64,000 bases of DNA from NCBI GenBank assembly GCA_022653695.1, contig JALCSW010000003.1, forward strand, positions 47,056 to 111,055. The letters are read 5' to 3'. The position numbers were made by a program, and so were the translations under genes. The notes below the pieces were generated by a model. The model was given only the letters and a program-made list of their open reading frames with translations, had not been told where the DNA came from and ran no database searches. Positions 16,096 through 24,489 of this stretch are shown here, piece by piece (the stretch's first letter is position 1; each line of letters starts with the position of its first letter). This stretch comes from Bacilli bacterium (GTDB taxonomy: Bacteria > Bacillota_I > Bacilli_A > RFN20 > CAG-826).

Positions 16096-16172
16096 GGTCC
16101 ATTAGCTCAGCTGGTCAGAGCAGGCTCCTTATAAGGGCAAGGTCCGATGTTCAACCCATCGATGGACCACCA
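16096..16172 (+). tRNA. tRNA-Ile (anticodon TAT)
   Basis: The acceptor GGTCCAT/ATGGACC, D-arm GCTCAGCTGGTCAGAGC, T-arm CGATG-TTCAACC-CATCG and encoded CCA are all clear. The anticodon loop is CTTATAA, giving anticodon TAT (reads ATA). The first anticodon-stem pair is a G-A mismatch, leaving four pairs including one U-G. A genuine UAU isoleucine tRNA is uncommon in bacteria, where ATA is usually read by a lysidine-modified CAU tRNA. Confidence 0.88.
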
Positions 16173-16178
16173 AAATCC

Positions 16179-16270
16179 GGAGGCGTACCCAAGTGGCTTA
16201 AGGGGTCGGTCTTGAAAACCGATAGTGGGGCCTCGCTCCAGCTAGAGTTCGAATCTCTACGCCTCCGCCA
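16179..16270 (+). tRNA. tRNA-Ser (anticodon TGA)
   Basis: This is a 92-base class II tRNA. The acceptor is GGAGGCG/CGCCTCC, the anticodon loop CTTGAAA lies between CGGT/ACCG, and a long variable arm (TGGGGCCTCGCTCCA) follows. The T-loop is TTCGAAT, the discriminator is G and CCA is encoded. Confidence 0.95.
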
Positions 16271-16278
16271 CCTAATAA

Positions 16279-16306
16279 AACCCTAGATATTATCTAGGTT
16301 TTTTTA
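16279..16306 (+). terminator. Terminator after tRNA-Ser
   Basis: CCTAGAT ATT ATCTAGG followed by TTTTTTTTATT is a perfect hairpin with a long U-run. Confidence 0.88.
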
Positions 16307-17090
16307 TTCATCCATACCACTCTTCTACCACAATCGGAATCGTAGAAATCCCGGATAAGACCCTTTTCGTCCGGCAACAAAAGGCTATAAGTCTCGAGGA
16401 CACGGTCGACTCGAGATCGCCAAGCCACTTTGCCACAACCCGAAGCGGGATCCCCTGGCGAAGAAGACTCAAGCGCCGAAAAGGGCTCTTATGAAGTGCT
16501 TTTTTGCGTCATCAACGCCAAATGAAACAATACTGGAAAAACCATGATCTTTGGTAGTCTTAGGATACTGATAAAAACGAGGCATCCAGGACATGAGTCC
16601 TACAAAGGTATTTAACTTGCGCTTTCAGGGCAGTTTTTGAGTTTTCTGTTTCTGTCCTCATTCAAAGAAGAGTATTGCAAAGATTTTTAATGGACACTTT
16701 GCCTACCCCACAAAAAACGAAACAAATATAAGATCGTAAATCATTATCAGGACAATTAAGCCAAGTTTTGAGGCGCGTTAAGAAAGAGGAAAAATGGAAA
16801 AAACCAATTCTTGGATCGTCTATGTTATTCATGATGTGGCCGCCAATTATTCTAAGAAAAGAAGTGGTGTATCGTTTTCTCATCGCCTTCAAAAAAGTGT
16901 GGATTTATCCTTTTGGCTTGTATATAACAGAACCGTTTTTTTTGCAGGATAAAATCGGTAAGGAATGGCATAACGAAAAAGCTCTGATGTGAATGGGGGG
17001 AGCGTTTTTTGAGAACGGCATTTCGTTTGGAAACAACCCCTTCAACCAAAGGCACAATCGTTCTCTTCCGGAGCATACGAAAGCAAAGAA
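16307..17090. other. Gene-poor, AT-rich stretch downstream of tRNA-Ser
   Basis: About 780 bp hold only short unconvincing ORFs on both strands and no recognisable protein remnant. The first 27 bases (16311-16337, CATACCACTCTTCTACCACAAT) resemble 8021-8046 downstream of the tRNA-Met terminator. The segment may be scar tissue of an old tRNA-targeted insertion. Confidence 0.5.
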
Positions 17091-17117
17091 AAACCCTCGG
17101 AATGAATCCGAGGGCCC
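17091..17117 (-). terminator. Terminator of the TasA-like gene
   Basis: Read on the minus strand, CCCTCGGA TTCAT TCCGAGGG is followed by TTTTTCTTTG, 27 bases after the stop of the gene at 17144. Confidence 0.85.
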
Positions 17118-17143
17118 TTGACGAAACAAGCCGTTAGAAGAAA

Positions 17144-18094
17144 TTAATGACCAACGTCAATCGAATCGGTGATGGCGAATAGTTCAACGTTGAATTTAAT
17201 GCTGTGGTTGATGATGGAATCGGTCGCTTCCAAGTTCGTTCCTTCAACCCACATGACAAAATCAACGGTTTTGGTGCCTGATTTAGAAAGATAGCAAACG
17301 GTTTGGCCATCGCCAACCGCACGAGGGGCATCAACTACATCATTGGCATCGCGTGCTGCATCGTCGGCGGTGTACTTGTTGGCGGCCGGGTTCGAAAAAG
17401 AGCCGAGACGCCAAGTCGGAAGATTGGCAACGCTGCAAGTGACGAGTTTATAACCGTCAACGCTGTAAGCCGAATCGGTTCCGACGGTTCCGGCAGTTAA
17501 GTATTGATAATCTCTACCATCGACTTTGGCGGCCTGCCAATAGGAGATCAGGGATCCATTTCCATTGTTTCCAGCCGGGTCGACAACAGCGAGGCGACTT
17601 GCCTTGGCGGCATCAGCATCCTTTGAATCGGAGGTATTGCCTTCAATTGTTGAGCCGCTTCCCATGTAAACGTAAACGCCTTGGTTGGTATTCTGGTTCG
17701 TTATGGTGGCTCCAAATTTCACATAGTGCCCGCCGATCACAGTGTAGGGACTGATTCCGCTAGCGACTTTTGGAGTGGCGTTGAAGTCTTGCCAAACCGG
17801 ACGATAAAAGTTTATGCCATCGCCCGAAATGTCGGTAACGTCGACCGTTGAGGAAACAGAAAACCCGTTTCCAACAGTGGTTACGTCATTGGTCGCATCG
17901 ATGCCGTTATTGGGAACGCTGTCGTCATATGTCACCAAAATGTTGGCATTGTTGGCCTTGATGTAGGCGTGAGCGAACGCCAGTTGCGCGCTGTTCTGCG
18001 TGGTGAACCAAGCGAACGTGGAGACAGCCGCGACGCCAACCGTGCCGGCTAGGACGGCCGCTAAGCCAAGAATAACTTTGCTCTTGCTTTTCAT
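17144..18094 (-). CDS. SipW-type signal peptide (TasA-like) exported protein
   Basis: This 316-residue exported protein has a basic N-terminus (MKSKSKVILG) and a hydrophobic segment (LAAVLAGTVGVAAVSTFAWFTTQN, residues 9-33), typical of SipW-dependent substrates such as TasA and camelysin (the xxAxFxxxx-N/T pattern). The mature part is Asn/Asp/Thr-rich, beta-strand-like and poor in Cys, as in fibre subunits. AGAGGA lies before the ATG. It is transcribed away from the locus that encodes the matching signal peptidase at 24486. It is likely a surface or matrix fibre protein. Confidence 0.75.
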   Translation of the reverse strand: MKSKSKVILGLAAVLAGTVGVAAVSTFAWFTTQNSAQLAFAHAYIKANNANILVTYDDSVPNNGIDATNDVTTVGNGFSVSSTVDVTDISGDGINFYRPVWQDFNATPKVASGISPYTVIGGHYVKFGATITNQNTNQGVYVYMGSGSTIEGNTSDSKDADAAKASRLAVVDPAGNNGNGSLISYWQAAKVDGRDYQYLTAGTVGTDSAYSVDGYKLVTCSVANLPTWRLGSFSNPAANKYTADDAARDANDVVDAPRAVGDGQTVCYLSKSGTKTVDFVMWVEGTNLEATDSIINHSIKFNVELFAITDSIDVGH

Positions 18095-18469
18095 AAAAAA
18101 TAAATCCTCTCTATTTTTGAAACAAGTTCGTGATAGCGATGGATTCCAATGGTTTTCTTAACACCGCATTGCGAATGGGCAATGTGCTGATCTAACTCGA
18201 CGGGGGCAACCGTCTTCGCCAAACGAGCACTTATATATTACACCCATGCGCCCCCCTCGCAAGCGTTATTTTTTATGGTTAAGCGCGCATAGCGGGCGCA
18301 TACGCGCGCAAAGAATGTCACGTTGCGTATTGAAAAGTATCTTTTTAGTAGTTTATAATCGATACTAAGCAAGGTAGTACACCGATATTATAGGAATTGA
18401 CTAAAAATATCGATTCCGTGAAAACGGCTATGGATCTATGCTAAAATAACCGGGACGAGGCCTTGGAAA
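18095..18469. other. Divergent promoter region
   Basis: This 375-bp region lies between the minus-strand TasA-like gene and the plus-strand small membrane protein. It contains AT-rich promoter-like DNA on both sides and a GC-rich element at about 18283-18309 with GCGCATA twice flanked by CGCGC inverted ends. A shared regulator site is possible. Confidence 0.45.
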
Positions 18470-18847
18470 ATGGATAAAGATCAAAAAAAGATTCTGACAA
18501 TCGTCGGCATTGTCGAAGCAGTTATTCTCGTTTTTTGCTTAACGATCTCAATCATCGTCTTGGCAAAATGGGATAGCGCCCTCCTCACCTATGAAGCCAG
18601 GGCGAGGGTTAACGGAGCCTTTATCGCTTGGTTCCAAAGCAACCCAACGCTGTTCTTCATCATCATCGTTCTTCCGGTTTTTATAATTTTCTTGATTGAT
18701 GCCATTTATTTGATCGTTTACGCTTCCAAGAAACCGAGCGCCATCACCGCCGACGAACGCGAAGCCATCCAAGTCCAGGCTCGCGAAGAGGCCCGCAAAG
18801 AAATCGAAGCCGAAATGGCGGCCGAGAAAAAGCCCGAAGGCAAGTAA
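18470..18847 (+). CDS. Small two-helix membrane protein
   Basis: This 125-residue protein has two transmembrane segments (ILTIVGIVEAVILVFCLTISIIVLA and LFFIIIVLPVFIIFLIDAIYLIVYA) and a charged, coiled-coil-like cytosolic tail (ADEREAIQVQAREEARKEIEAEMAAEKK). I do not recognise the family. It has an SD (ACGAGG) and its own terminator. Its place between the divergent TasA-like gene and the SipW operon makes a link with that locus plausible but unproven. Confidence 0.72.
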   Translation: MDKDQKKILTIVGIVEAVILVFCLTISIIVLAKWDSALLTYEARARVNGAFIAWFQSNPTLFFIIIVLPVFIIFLIDAIYLIVYASKKPSAITADEREAIQVQAREEARKEIEAEMAAEKKPEGK

Positions 18848-18867
18848 GGGAATCGCCTGACAATTCG

Positions 18868-18903
18868 TTGACGCAACCACCTGTCGTGAGTTGCGTTTTT
18901 GTT
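18868..18903 (+). terminator. Terminator of the small membrane protein gene
   Basis: GACGCAAC ... GTTGCGT followed by TTTTGTTTG lies about 20 bases after the stop. Confidence 0.7.
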
Positions 18904-19254
18904 TGCGGTGGTCGAAGAAATACGGAATCTTGACATCAAGCCTAGTAAGCACTATTCTATTTTCGTAAAGGGCAAAACCGACGTAAGTCGGCGACGCAAA
19001 ACTATAGGGCCTTCCGATAATATCGCGGATGGCAGCCAGTTGCCAGGAACAGAGGCAGCGCAGGTGGTTGACTTTGTGGGCAACTCAGCTAGCCATCTTG
19101 TTTTTGTTCCTTAGGGCTTGTCGAAGGATCATGACGCCCCGACTCACGTGTTCTAATGGTAAACGTAAGTTTGGTTGGAGCTTAAGGATTCAGGGATAAG
19201 TAGTTTTATCTATCCCGCTCTCAGATCGAGTTTGATTTTCGGTATATCTTTGGA
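18904..19254. other. Intergenic region before the SipW/McrB-like operon
   Basis: About 350 bp without a credible ORF. It presumably carries the operon promoter; no consensus box stands out, and a TATATC lies about 14 bases before the start codon. Confidence 0.4.
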
Positions 19255-20283
19255 ATGGATCAACAAAAGCCTGATCTTAAAAACCAAAACACATCTCCGG
19301 CGAAAGTGGGTGTTGATGGGGGAGACGCAAAGGCGTCTTCTTCTTTAACGCCCGCGCCTGCGCCCAGGAGCGCTCCCGCGAATGCGCCAACGCCTGCAAA
19401 GGGCGATGGCAAAGCCGTGGGTCTTACCCCGACCACTGACCCGAAGAAGGGCCCGGCGGGCAAGGACAGCAAGGCCGCTCCAAGAGCTTACCGGACGATA
19501 TCCAACGAGAGGTTTGTGAGGCGCCGTAAGCAGAAGCGCGTCGCTCTCGTGATTTTGAGCATCGCGGCGACCGGTTGTTTCGTTCTGGGGATGGTTGCCT
19601 TCTTAGGCAATTTCTCCGGTCAGTTCACCGTCAAGATCGACCCCTCGGCCAACTTGACGATGGACGCCGATAACGATTCGTTCGACACGAAGACGTCATA
19701 CCTTAAGGCCACTGGTCTCGAGGCCGCGACGACTTACTTGGCCGATTCGCTTCCCGAGGCCGATGTCATCGACACCACTCCGGGCGGCAGCAAGAACGGG
19801 TATCTCGTGAGCGAGAACCACCCGGAGCAGAGGATCGGCCAGTATATGGCGTATACGTTCTTCGTGCGCAACGTCGACGAGGAAGCGACCGCTTTCTCAA
19901 TGCGTCTTAACATCGATTCCTATAGCAATGGGGTCAACGGGACGTGCTCTCTCATCGACATCCTTCGGGTTCGCTTGTTCGCCAATTCGATTAAGGGCGA
20001 TGGCACGGAAACCCACGATTTCGCGACTTATGCCAACATATCTGCAGATGGCGTAACGCCTGAGATCGTGAGCCCGATCACCGGAACCAAAGCAGAGAAC
20101 ATGGCGCCGGCGACGCCCTTCGTCGGCGAGAAAACCGTCGCCGAAGAGGAATACACGTTGGACAGCATTGAAGACATGCGGTTCACGATCATCCTTTGGC
20201 TTGAGCCGGATGACCCCGAATGCCATGGTCGGGCCCCGGAAGACGCCTACGTCTCCTTCTCCATGAATTTCGCCGTCTTGTAA
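19255..20283 (+). CDS. Exported TasA-like protein with disordered cytosolic N-terminus
   Basis: This 342-residue protein begins with about 80 Pro/Ala/Lys/Gly-rich, disordered residues. RRRKQKR comes next, then a membrane segment (VALVILSIAATGCFVLGMVAFLGNF, about 95-120), then an extracytoplasmic beta-rich domain (VKIDPSANLTMDADNDSFDTK...). The end, FTIILWLEPDDPECHGRAPEDAYVSFSMNFAVL, has the look of TasA/camelysin-type SipW substrates. The long pre-signal extension is odd. It is the first gene of the operon with the signal peptidase at 24486, and the next exported protein follows at once. Confidence 0.72.
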   Translation: MDQQKPDLKNQNTSPAKVGVDGGDAKASSSLTPAPAPRSAPANAPTPAKGDGKAVGLTPTTDPKKGPAGKDSKAAPRAYRTISNERFVRRRKQKRVALVILSIAATGCFVLGMVAFLGNFSGQFTVKIDPSANLTMDADNDSFDTKTSYLKATGLEAATTYLADSLPEADVIDTTPGGSKNGYLVSENHPEQRIGQYMAYTFFVRNVDEEATAFSMRLNIDSYSNGVNGTCSLIDILRVRLFANSIKGDGTETHDFATYANISADGVTPEIVSPITGTKAENMAPATPFVGEKTVAEEEYTLDSIEDMRFTIILWLEPDDPECHGRAPEDAYVSFSMNFAVL

Positions 20284-20349
20284 GGTCATAAAACGATAGA
20301 AATACACAAATTCAAAAATTATAAGGATCCGAGCAATCTTCGTCTGTTT

Positions 20350-21390
20350 TTGACGGGGATGGTTTTGTTTTCTTTGACCATGGGCGCTTTCGTGACCTCA
20401 ACCGTCGCTTTCTTCGACATATCAAATAACTTGGTCGTCAACAACTTAGCCATGGCTTTCGCCGACGAAGGCGGCATCAAGGTCGCCTTTTCCGAAGACG
20501 GGGAATACTATTCGGATGTCGGTTCGGATCTCCTTGAGGCGAACACGAGTTACGATCACGCGAAATCGCTGCTTCCCGTGACTTCCTCTTTCGAAAGCCA
20601 ATGGCTGAATTCCTCAACCGTTTTCGATGAGACCGTTCCGCGGTTCCATCTTAACCCGGTCGACGACTCCGTCGCTACAAAGGGATTCATCCAATTCCCC
20701 CTGTTCGTGAAAACGAAGCGCGACGGCTATGTCTATCTCGACGATGCCACGACGGTGACCCCCAACGAAGCCGCCAACAGGAAAGCGGCCGCCAAATACG
20801 GCGTTTCCAAAGCCGCTCTCGACACGATCGCCAATTGCGTGAGGGTCAGTTTCTACACCGAGGAGTACGGTTATCAGATTTATGAGCCGAACGTCGCGAA
20901 ACCGAGCGATACCGCTTTGGCGGGACGGCTCGACTATTCGCCCGTCGACAGTTACTACGACCATGAACTCGATGAGGCCTCGAACGCGGATCGGGAAATC
21001 ATCTACGGCGATTACAACTCTTCCGACAACCCCACGCTCTTCTATCGGCCGGCATCCGAGGAAGACAGCAAACTAATTGGGACCCGTTCTTGCTTCAACG
21101 CCTCGACGAAAGCCGGCGTTTCCGCGCTCGACATCGAGCGAAGCGTTTCCGAAGGCGGCCTTATTATCGCCCACGAGAAAACGCTGACCCTCGCCGACCT
21201 CGATCAGCCCGCCTCGAACGAAGGGGTTGGCCATCCGCTTCTCTATTGCCGCGCCGATGAGCCCCAAAGAATGGTTTTGTCCGTCTATGTCGAGGGATGG
21301 GACCTCGATTGCATTGAGGCGGTGAACGAATCCTCGTTCGACATGAGCATCGTTCTCACGGCGACGATCGATCAGCCGAAAACAGATTAA
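20350..21390 (+). CDS. Second exported TasA-like protein; start uncertain
   Basis: A hydrophobic segment TGMVLFSLTMGAFVTSTVAFFDISNN opens an exported domain of about 320 residues with the SipW-substrate style junction (TVAFF-D) and a C-terminal EGWDLDCIEAVNESSFDMSIVLTATIDQP close to that of its neighbour. The only usual start codons (TTG 20350, ATG 20359) lack a ribosome-binding site and cut the basic n-region. The same frame is open upstream to the previous stop, and from ATA at 20296 it reads IEIHKFKNYKDPSNLRLFLTG, a good n-region with AAGGT 9 bases before it. A non-canonical ATA start is therefore possible. Confidence 0.75.
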   Translation: MTGMVLFSLTMGAFVTSTVAFFDISNNLVVNNLAMAFADEGGIKVAFSEDGEYYSDVGSDLLEANTSYDHAKSLLPVTSSFESQWLNSSTVFDETVPRFHLNPVDDSVATKGFIQFPLFVKTKRDGYVYLDDATTVTPNEAANRKAAAKYGVSKAALDTIANCVRVSFYTEEYGYQIYEPNVAKPSDTALAGRLDYSPVDSYYDHELDEASNADREIIYGDYNSSDNPTLFYRPASEEDSKLIGTRSCFNASTKAGVSALDIERSVSEGGLIIAHEKTLTLADLDQPASNEGVGHPLLYCRADEPQRMVLSVYVEGWDLDCIEAVNESSFDMSIVLTATIDQPKTD

Positions 21391-21405
21391 AGGAGGCCAT
21401 GCGTT

Positions 21406-22962
21406 ATGACCGAGTTCTTCGATTACCTTAAGGAAATGCTGACCGCGTTCTTCCAGAACCTGGGCCAGTGGTTCGTCGACCGCTGGGCCTATCCATGGTA
21501 TCGCGTGGGTGGCGAATTCAGCTATTACGGCGATCTTTTCAACCAGTATTCCCCTTCTTTCGGCGCGGGTGGTTGGGTGATGTTCATCGTTTTCGCCGTC
21601 CTTTTCATCGCCCTTGTGGGCGCCCTTCTTTTCCTCCTTTTCTGGCTTATCAGAAAGTACGTGAAATTCTATCGGACCCAGGTCGAGAAAGACCGTCTTC
21701 GGGACGAGGTCGAGAAACTCAACATCGAGCTCTATAACGCTATCCAGGAAAAGAACCGCGTCCTCGCCCTTCAGGTCGGCCAACTCGGCTTAAGGAAGCC
21801 CGAGGATGTCATGAACGCCGCCGTGGGCAGCGGAGCGGAAGAGAAAACCGACGAGGATCCTTCCCTTGCCAACGTCCGTTTCCCGCGCCTTTGCCAAATC
21901 GATCGGCGTTACGCCAATTTGGACACCAAAGTCGTCATGAAGCCCGAGGATATGCTGAGCCTTGAGGATATCGCCAAGCGCTTCCGCATGTTCGCGGCGA
22001 GCCAACTCGGCCTCTATTACACCATCGATACGATGCGGGTCCTCTTCGCCGCCATCGGCACCGGGCATCTCATCATCCTCGAAGGCATCTCCGGCACCGG
22101 AAAGACTTCTTTGCCCTACGCTCTCGGGCGTTTCTTCAAGCACCCGGCCGACATCTGCTCGGTTCAGCCGTCGTGGCGTGATCGCAGCGAACTCCTCGGT
22201 TATTACAACGACTTCACCAAAAAATTCACCGAAACCGACTTCCTGCGGGCCGTTTACGAGGCGACGTATCGCCAGGACCCGACGCTCATCGTCCTCGACG
22301 AGATGAACCTCGCCCGTATCGAGTACTATTTCGCGGAGTTCCTCTCCATCATGGAAATGCCGAACACCGCCGAATGGAAAATCAACCTTATCGCCTCCAG
22401 CCGCGCCGACGATCCGAAACACCTCGAGGACGGCAAACTCCTCATCCCCCAAAACATCTGGTTCGTCGGGACCGCCAACAACGACGATTCGACTTTCACC
22501 ATCACCGACAAGGTCTACGACCGCGCCATGTCGCTGTTCTTTTCCAACAAAGGCATCGCTTTCGAGAAGGAATTCACGGAACCCCTTCCGATGCCGGCCA
22601 GTTACCTCGAAAAACTCTTCGCGGACGCCAAGGCCGCCAACCCGATCAGTCCCGTGACCCTTAAGAAATTCGACGAGCTTGACACGTTCGTCATCAAGAA
22701 CTTCCATCTCGCCTTCGGCAACCGTATCCTTAAGCAGATGCATGCCTTCGTCCCGATTTACGTCGCCTGCGGCGGCACCGAATACGACGCCATCGACTAC
22801 GTCTTCTCCAACAAAGTCCTCAAAAAGTTCGAGACGTTCAACCTTAGTTTCCTGCGCAACGAGCTCGTTGAGCTCGACCGCATGATAACCAAGCTCTTCG
22901 GCAAGAACGAGTTCCCCATTTCCCGGGATAAGATCAAGTTCTTCCTGAAGATGAACGCCTAG
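21406..22962 (+). CDS. Membrane-anchored McrB-like AAA+ ATPase
   Basis: This 518-residue protein has an amphipathic/Trp-rich N-terminus, one strong transmembrane helix (VMFIVFAVLFIALVGALLFLLFWLI, about 64-88) and a short coiled coil (90-118). A C-terminal AAA+ module follows, with Walker A GISGTGKTS (about 227-235), PSWRDRSELLGYYN, Walker B VLDEMNLARIEYYF (about 294-308) and sensor-1 FVGTANNDDST followed by DKVYDR. These are diagnostic of the McrB family. McrB normally powers the restriction nuclease McrC; here it is membrane-tethered and sits beside exported-protein and c-di-GMP genes. AAAGGAGG precedes the start. Confidence 0.88.
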   Translation: MTEFFDYLKEMLTAFFQNLGQWFVDRWAYPWYRVGGEFSYYGDLFNQYSPSFGAGGWVMFIVFAVLFIALVGALLFLLFWLIRKYVKFYRTQVEKDRLRDEVEKLNIELYNAIQEKNRVLALQVGQLGLRKPEDVMNAAVGSGAEEKTDEDPSLANVRFPRLCQIDRRYANLDTKVVMKPEDMLSLEDIAKRFRMFAASQLGLYYTIDTMRVLFAAIGTGHLIILEGISGTGKTSLPYALGRFFKHPADICSVQPSWRDRSELLGYYNDFTKKFTETDFLRAVYEATYRQDPTLIVLDEMNLARIEYYFAEFLSIMEMPNTAEWKINLIASSRADDPKHLEDGKLLIPQNIWFVGTANNDDSTFTITDKVYDRAMSLFFSNKGIAFEKEFTEPLPMPASYLEKLFADAKAANPISPVTLKKFDELDTFVIKNFHLAFGNRILKQMHAFVPIYVACGGTEYDAIDYVFSNKVLKKFETFNLSFLRNELVELDRMITKLFGKNEFPISRDKIKFFLKMNA

Positions 22963-22980
22963 CCCCATAACTGCGGAAAC

Positions 22981-24489
22981 ATGAAAACACCGACTCTTAA
23001 AAACCTTCATGAAGCCTACCAAAAAAAGACGGATGCCCTCCAAGGCAACGCCTCCTTTAAGAGTTTCGAAAGGACCGTGCGCCGCTCGGTCGACAATTTC
23101 GTTTTCCAGAAGGCGCGGACCGAAAGCAAGATGTTCGACCAGGCGTGGGTGGACGCCCTCGAGGAGGCGTTCCCGCATCTTGACCGCATCGTCAAAAACC
23201 CCCGCAACTTCATCAAGCAGGAAGGCGACGTCGTCATCGCCGCCTTGGCCAAGCGGGTCACCCCGGCGTCCATCGCCCACCTCGCCAGCCACACCCAGTT
23301 CATCCGCAAGGTCAATGACGACGGTTCGATCGAGCCCGAGAAAATCCTTTCCGTCAACACCGAGGAGGATTTCCAGATTTACGAGAACCGCTTCGTCATG
23401 ACCCTCATCAAAAAGGTCACCGAATTCGTCATGCGCCGCTACACGTACATCATGACCCATATCGATACCCGCGACAGCGAGGTTCTGGTCATCCATTCCG
23501 TGAGTCAGTGGAAGGACATCACCTTCGAGGTGGACAATCGCGTGAAAATATCGCGCCCGTCGCGGGAGCCCGACGAGAAGAAGAACGCCGAGGTCCTTGC
23601 CCGCATCAAGAAGATAAGGGGCCAACTCGATTACTACAACAAGTCCATTTTCATGAAGAACCTGGAGAACGCCCGCCCGGTCCGCAACCCCATCCAGCAG
23701 ACCAACCTGATCGTCAAGCATCCGGACTACAAAGCCGCGTACAAACTATGGCGTTTCATCGACAAATATGACCGCCTTGGCGTCTCCTTCAGCGTCAACG
23801 AGGCCGACCACGAGTTCACCGACAAGTACGCCGATGAGGTCTATTCGCTGGTTTTGGGCTCGATCCTGACCCTTGAGACCAACTTGACCAATCTGGACGA
23901 AGTCCCCCCCGAAGAGATCAAAAACAAAGTGGTTTTGCCAAAAGTCCGGCTGACGCTGGAGGACGAGACGTTCCTCGACCGAAAATTCGCCTATCACGAA
24001 TTCCCGCTTTACGAAAAGGAGTTGCGGGACCGCAAGCAAGCCCCCAAGAGCGCCGAGGAGATCCGCAAAGAGGAGTCGCAGCGGATCGCCAAAGACTGGG
24101 ACGAGAGCGAGAAAATCGAGGAAATCCGGGCCCACGAGGCGGCGATCAAGAAAAAAGAGGAACTCGACGAGGCCGCCCGCAACGCCAAAATCAGGAAGCA
24201 GCGCCAAAAGCAACTCGCCGCGTGGGAGGTCAAAGTCGCCCATTCGGCCAAACGGTTGCTTGAGGACGATTTGCGGCGGGCCAAAAAGAAGAAGGAGAAG
24301 GCCGAAAAGGAAGCCCTTTTGCGCGAGAAGGCCCTTCTTTCGGCCCAACGGAAACGGATCAAGGACGACGCCCTCCGCGACCACCGGATCGATTACATGC
24401 ACCTCAAGAAGCTGAGCGCCGCCGGGCTTAATGAGGGCAAGCCGGCGATCCCGGGGGCGAAAAAGGACGAAGGGGGGGACGGCGAATGA
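22981..24489 (+). CDS. DUF2357 (McrC-like) protein with coiled-coil tail, no nuclease seen
   Basis: This 502-residue protein has an N-terminal and central part that fits DUF2357 (FQIYENRFVMTLIKKVTEFV at about 136-155; NPIQQTNLIVKHPDYKAAYKLWRF near 238-261), the domain that precedes the PD-(D/E)xK nuclease in McrC-like partners of McrB. No PD...ExK motif can be found. Instead, residues about 345-470 form a highly charged Lys/Glu coiled coil and the end is disordered. It follows the AAA+ gene by 18 bp and overlaps the signal peptidase gene by 4 bp. It is likely the partner of the McrB-like motor in a non-restriction role. Confidence 0.78.
   Translation: MKTPTLKNLHEAYQKKTDALQGNASFKSFERTVRRSVDNFVFQKARTESKMFDQAWVDALEEAFPHLDRIVKNPRNFIKQEGDVVIAALAKRVTPASIAHLASHTQFIRKVNDDGSIEPEKILSVNTEEDFQIYENRFVMTLIKKVTEFVMRRYTYIMTHIDTRDSEVLVIHSVSQWKDITFEVDNRVKISRPSREPDEKKNAEVLARIKKIRGQLDYYNKSIFMKNLENARPVRNPIQQTNLIVKHPDYKAAYKLWRFIDKYDRLGVSFSVNEADHEFTDKYADEVYSLVLGSILTLETNLTNLDEVPPEEIKNKVVLPKVRLTLEDETFLDRKFAYHEFPLYEKELRDRKQAPKSAEEIRKEESQRIAKDWDESEKIEEIRAHEAAIKKKEELDEAARNAKIRKQRQKQLAAWEVKVAHSAKRLLEDDLRRAKKKKEKAEKEALLREKALLSAQRKRIKDDALRDHRIDYMHLKKLSAAGLNEGKPAIPGAKKDEGGDGE

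Noticed and set aside
16662..16992. Small ORFs on both strands after tRNA-Ser
   Set aside because: Short, overlapping, AT-driven frames without SD or motifs.
21790..23721. Long minus-strand open frame (643 codons) opposite the AAA+/DUF2357 genes
   Set aside because: It is an antisense shadow of GC-rich coding DNA with low-complexity Val/Gly/Asp/Leu composition and no family motifs; the plus strand has clear domains and SD sites.
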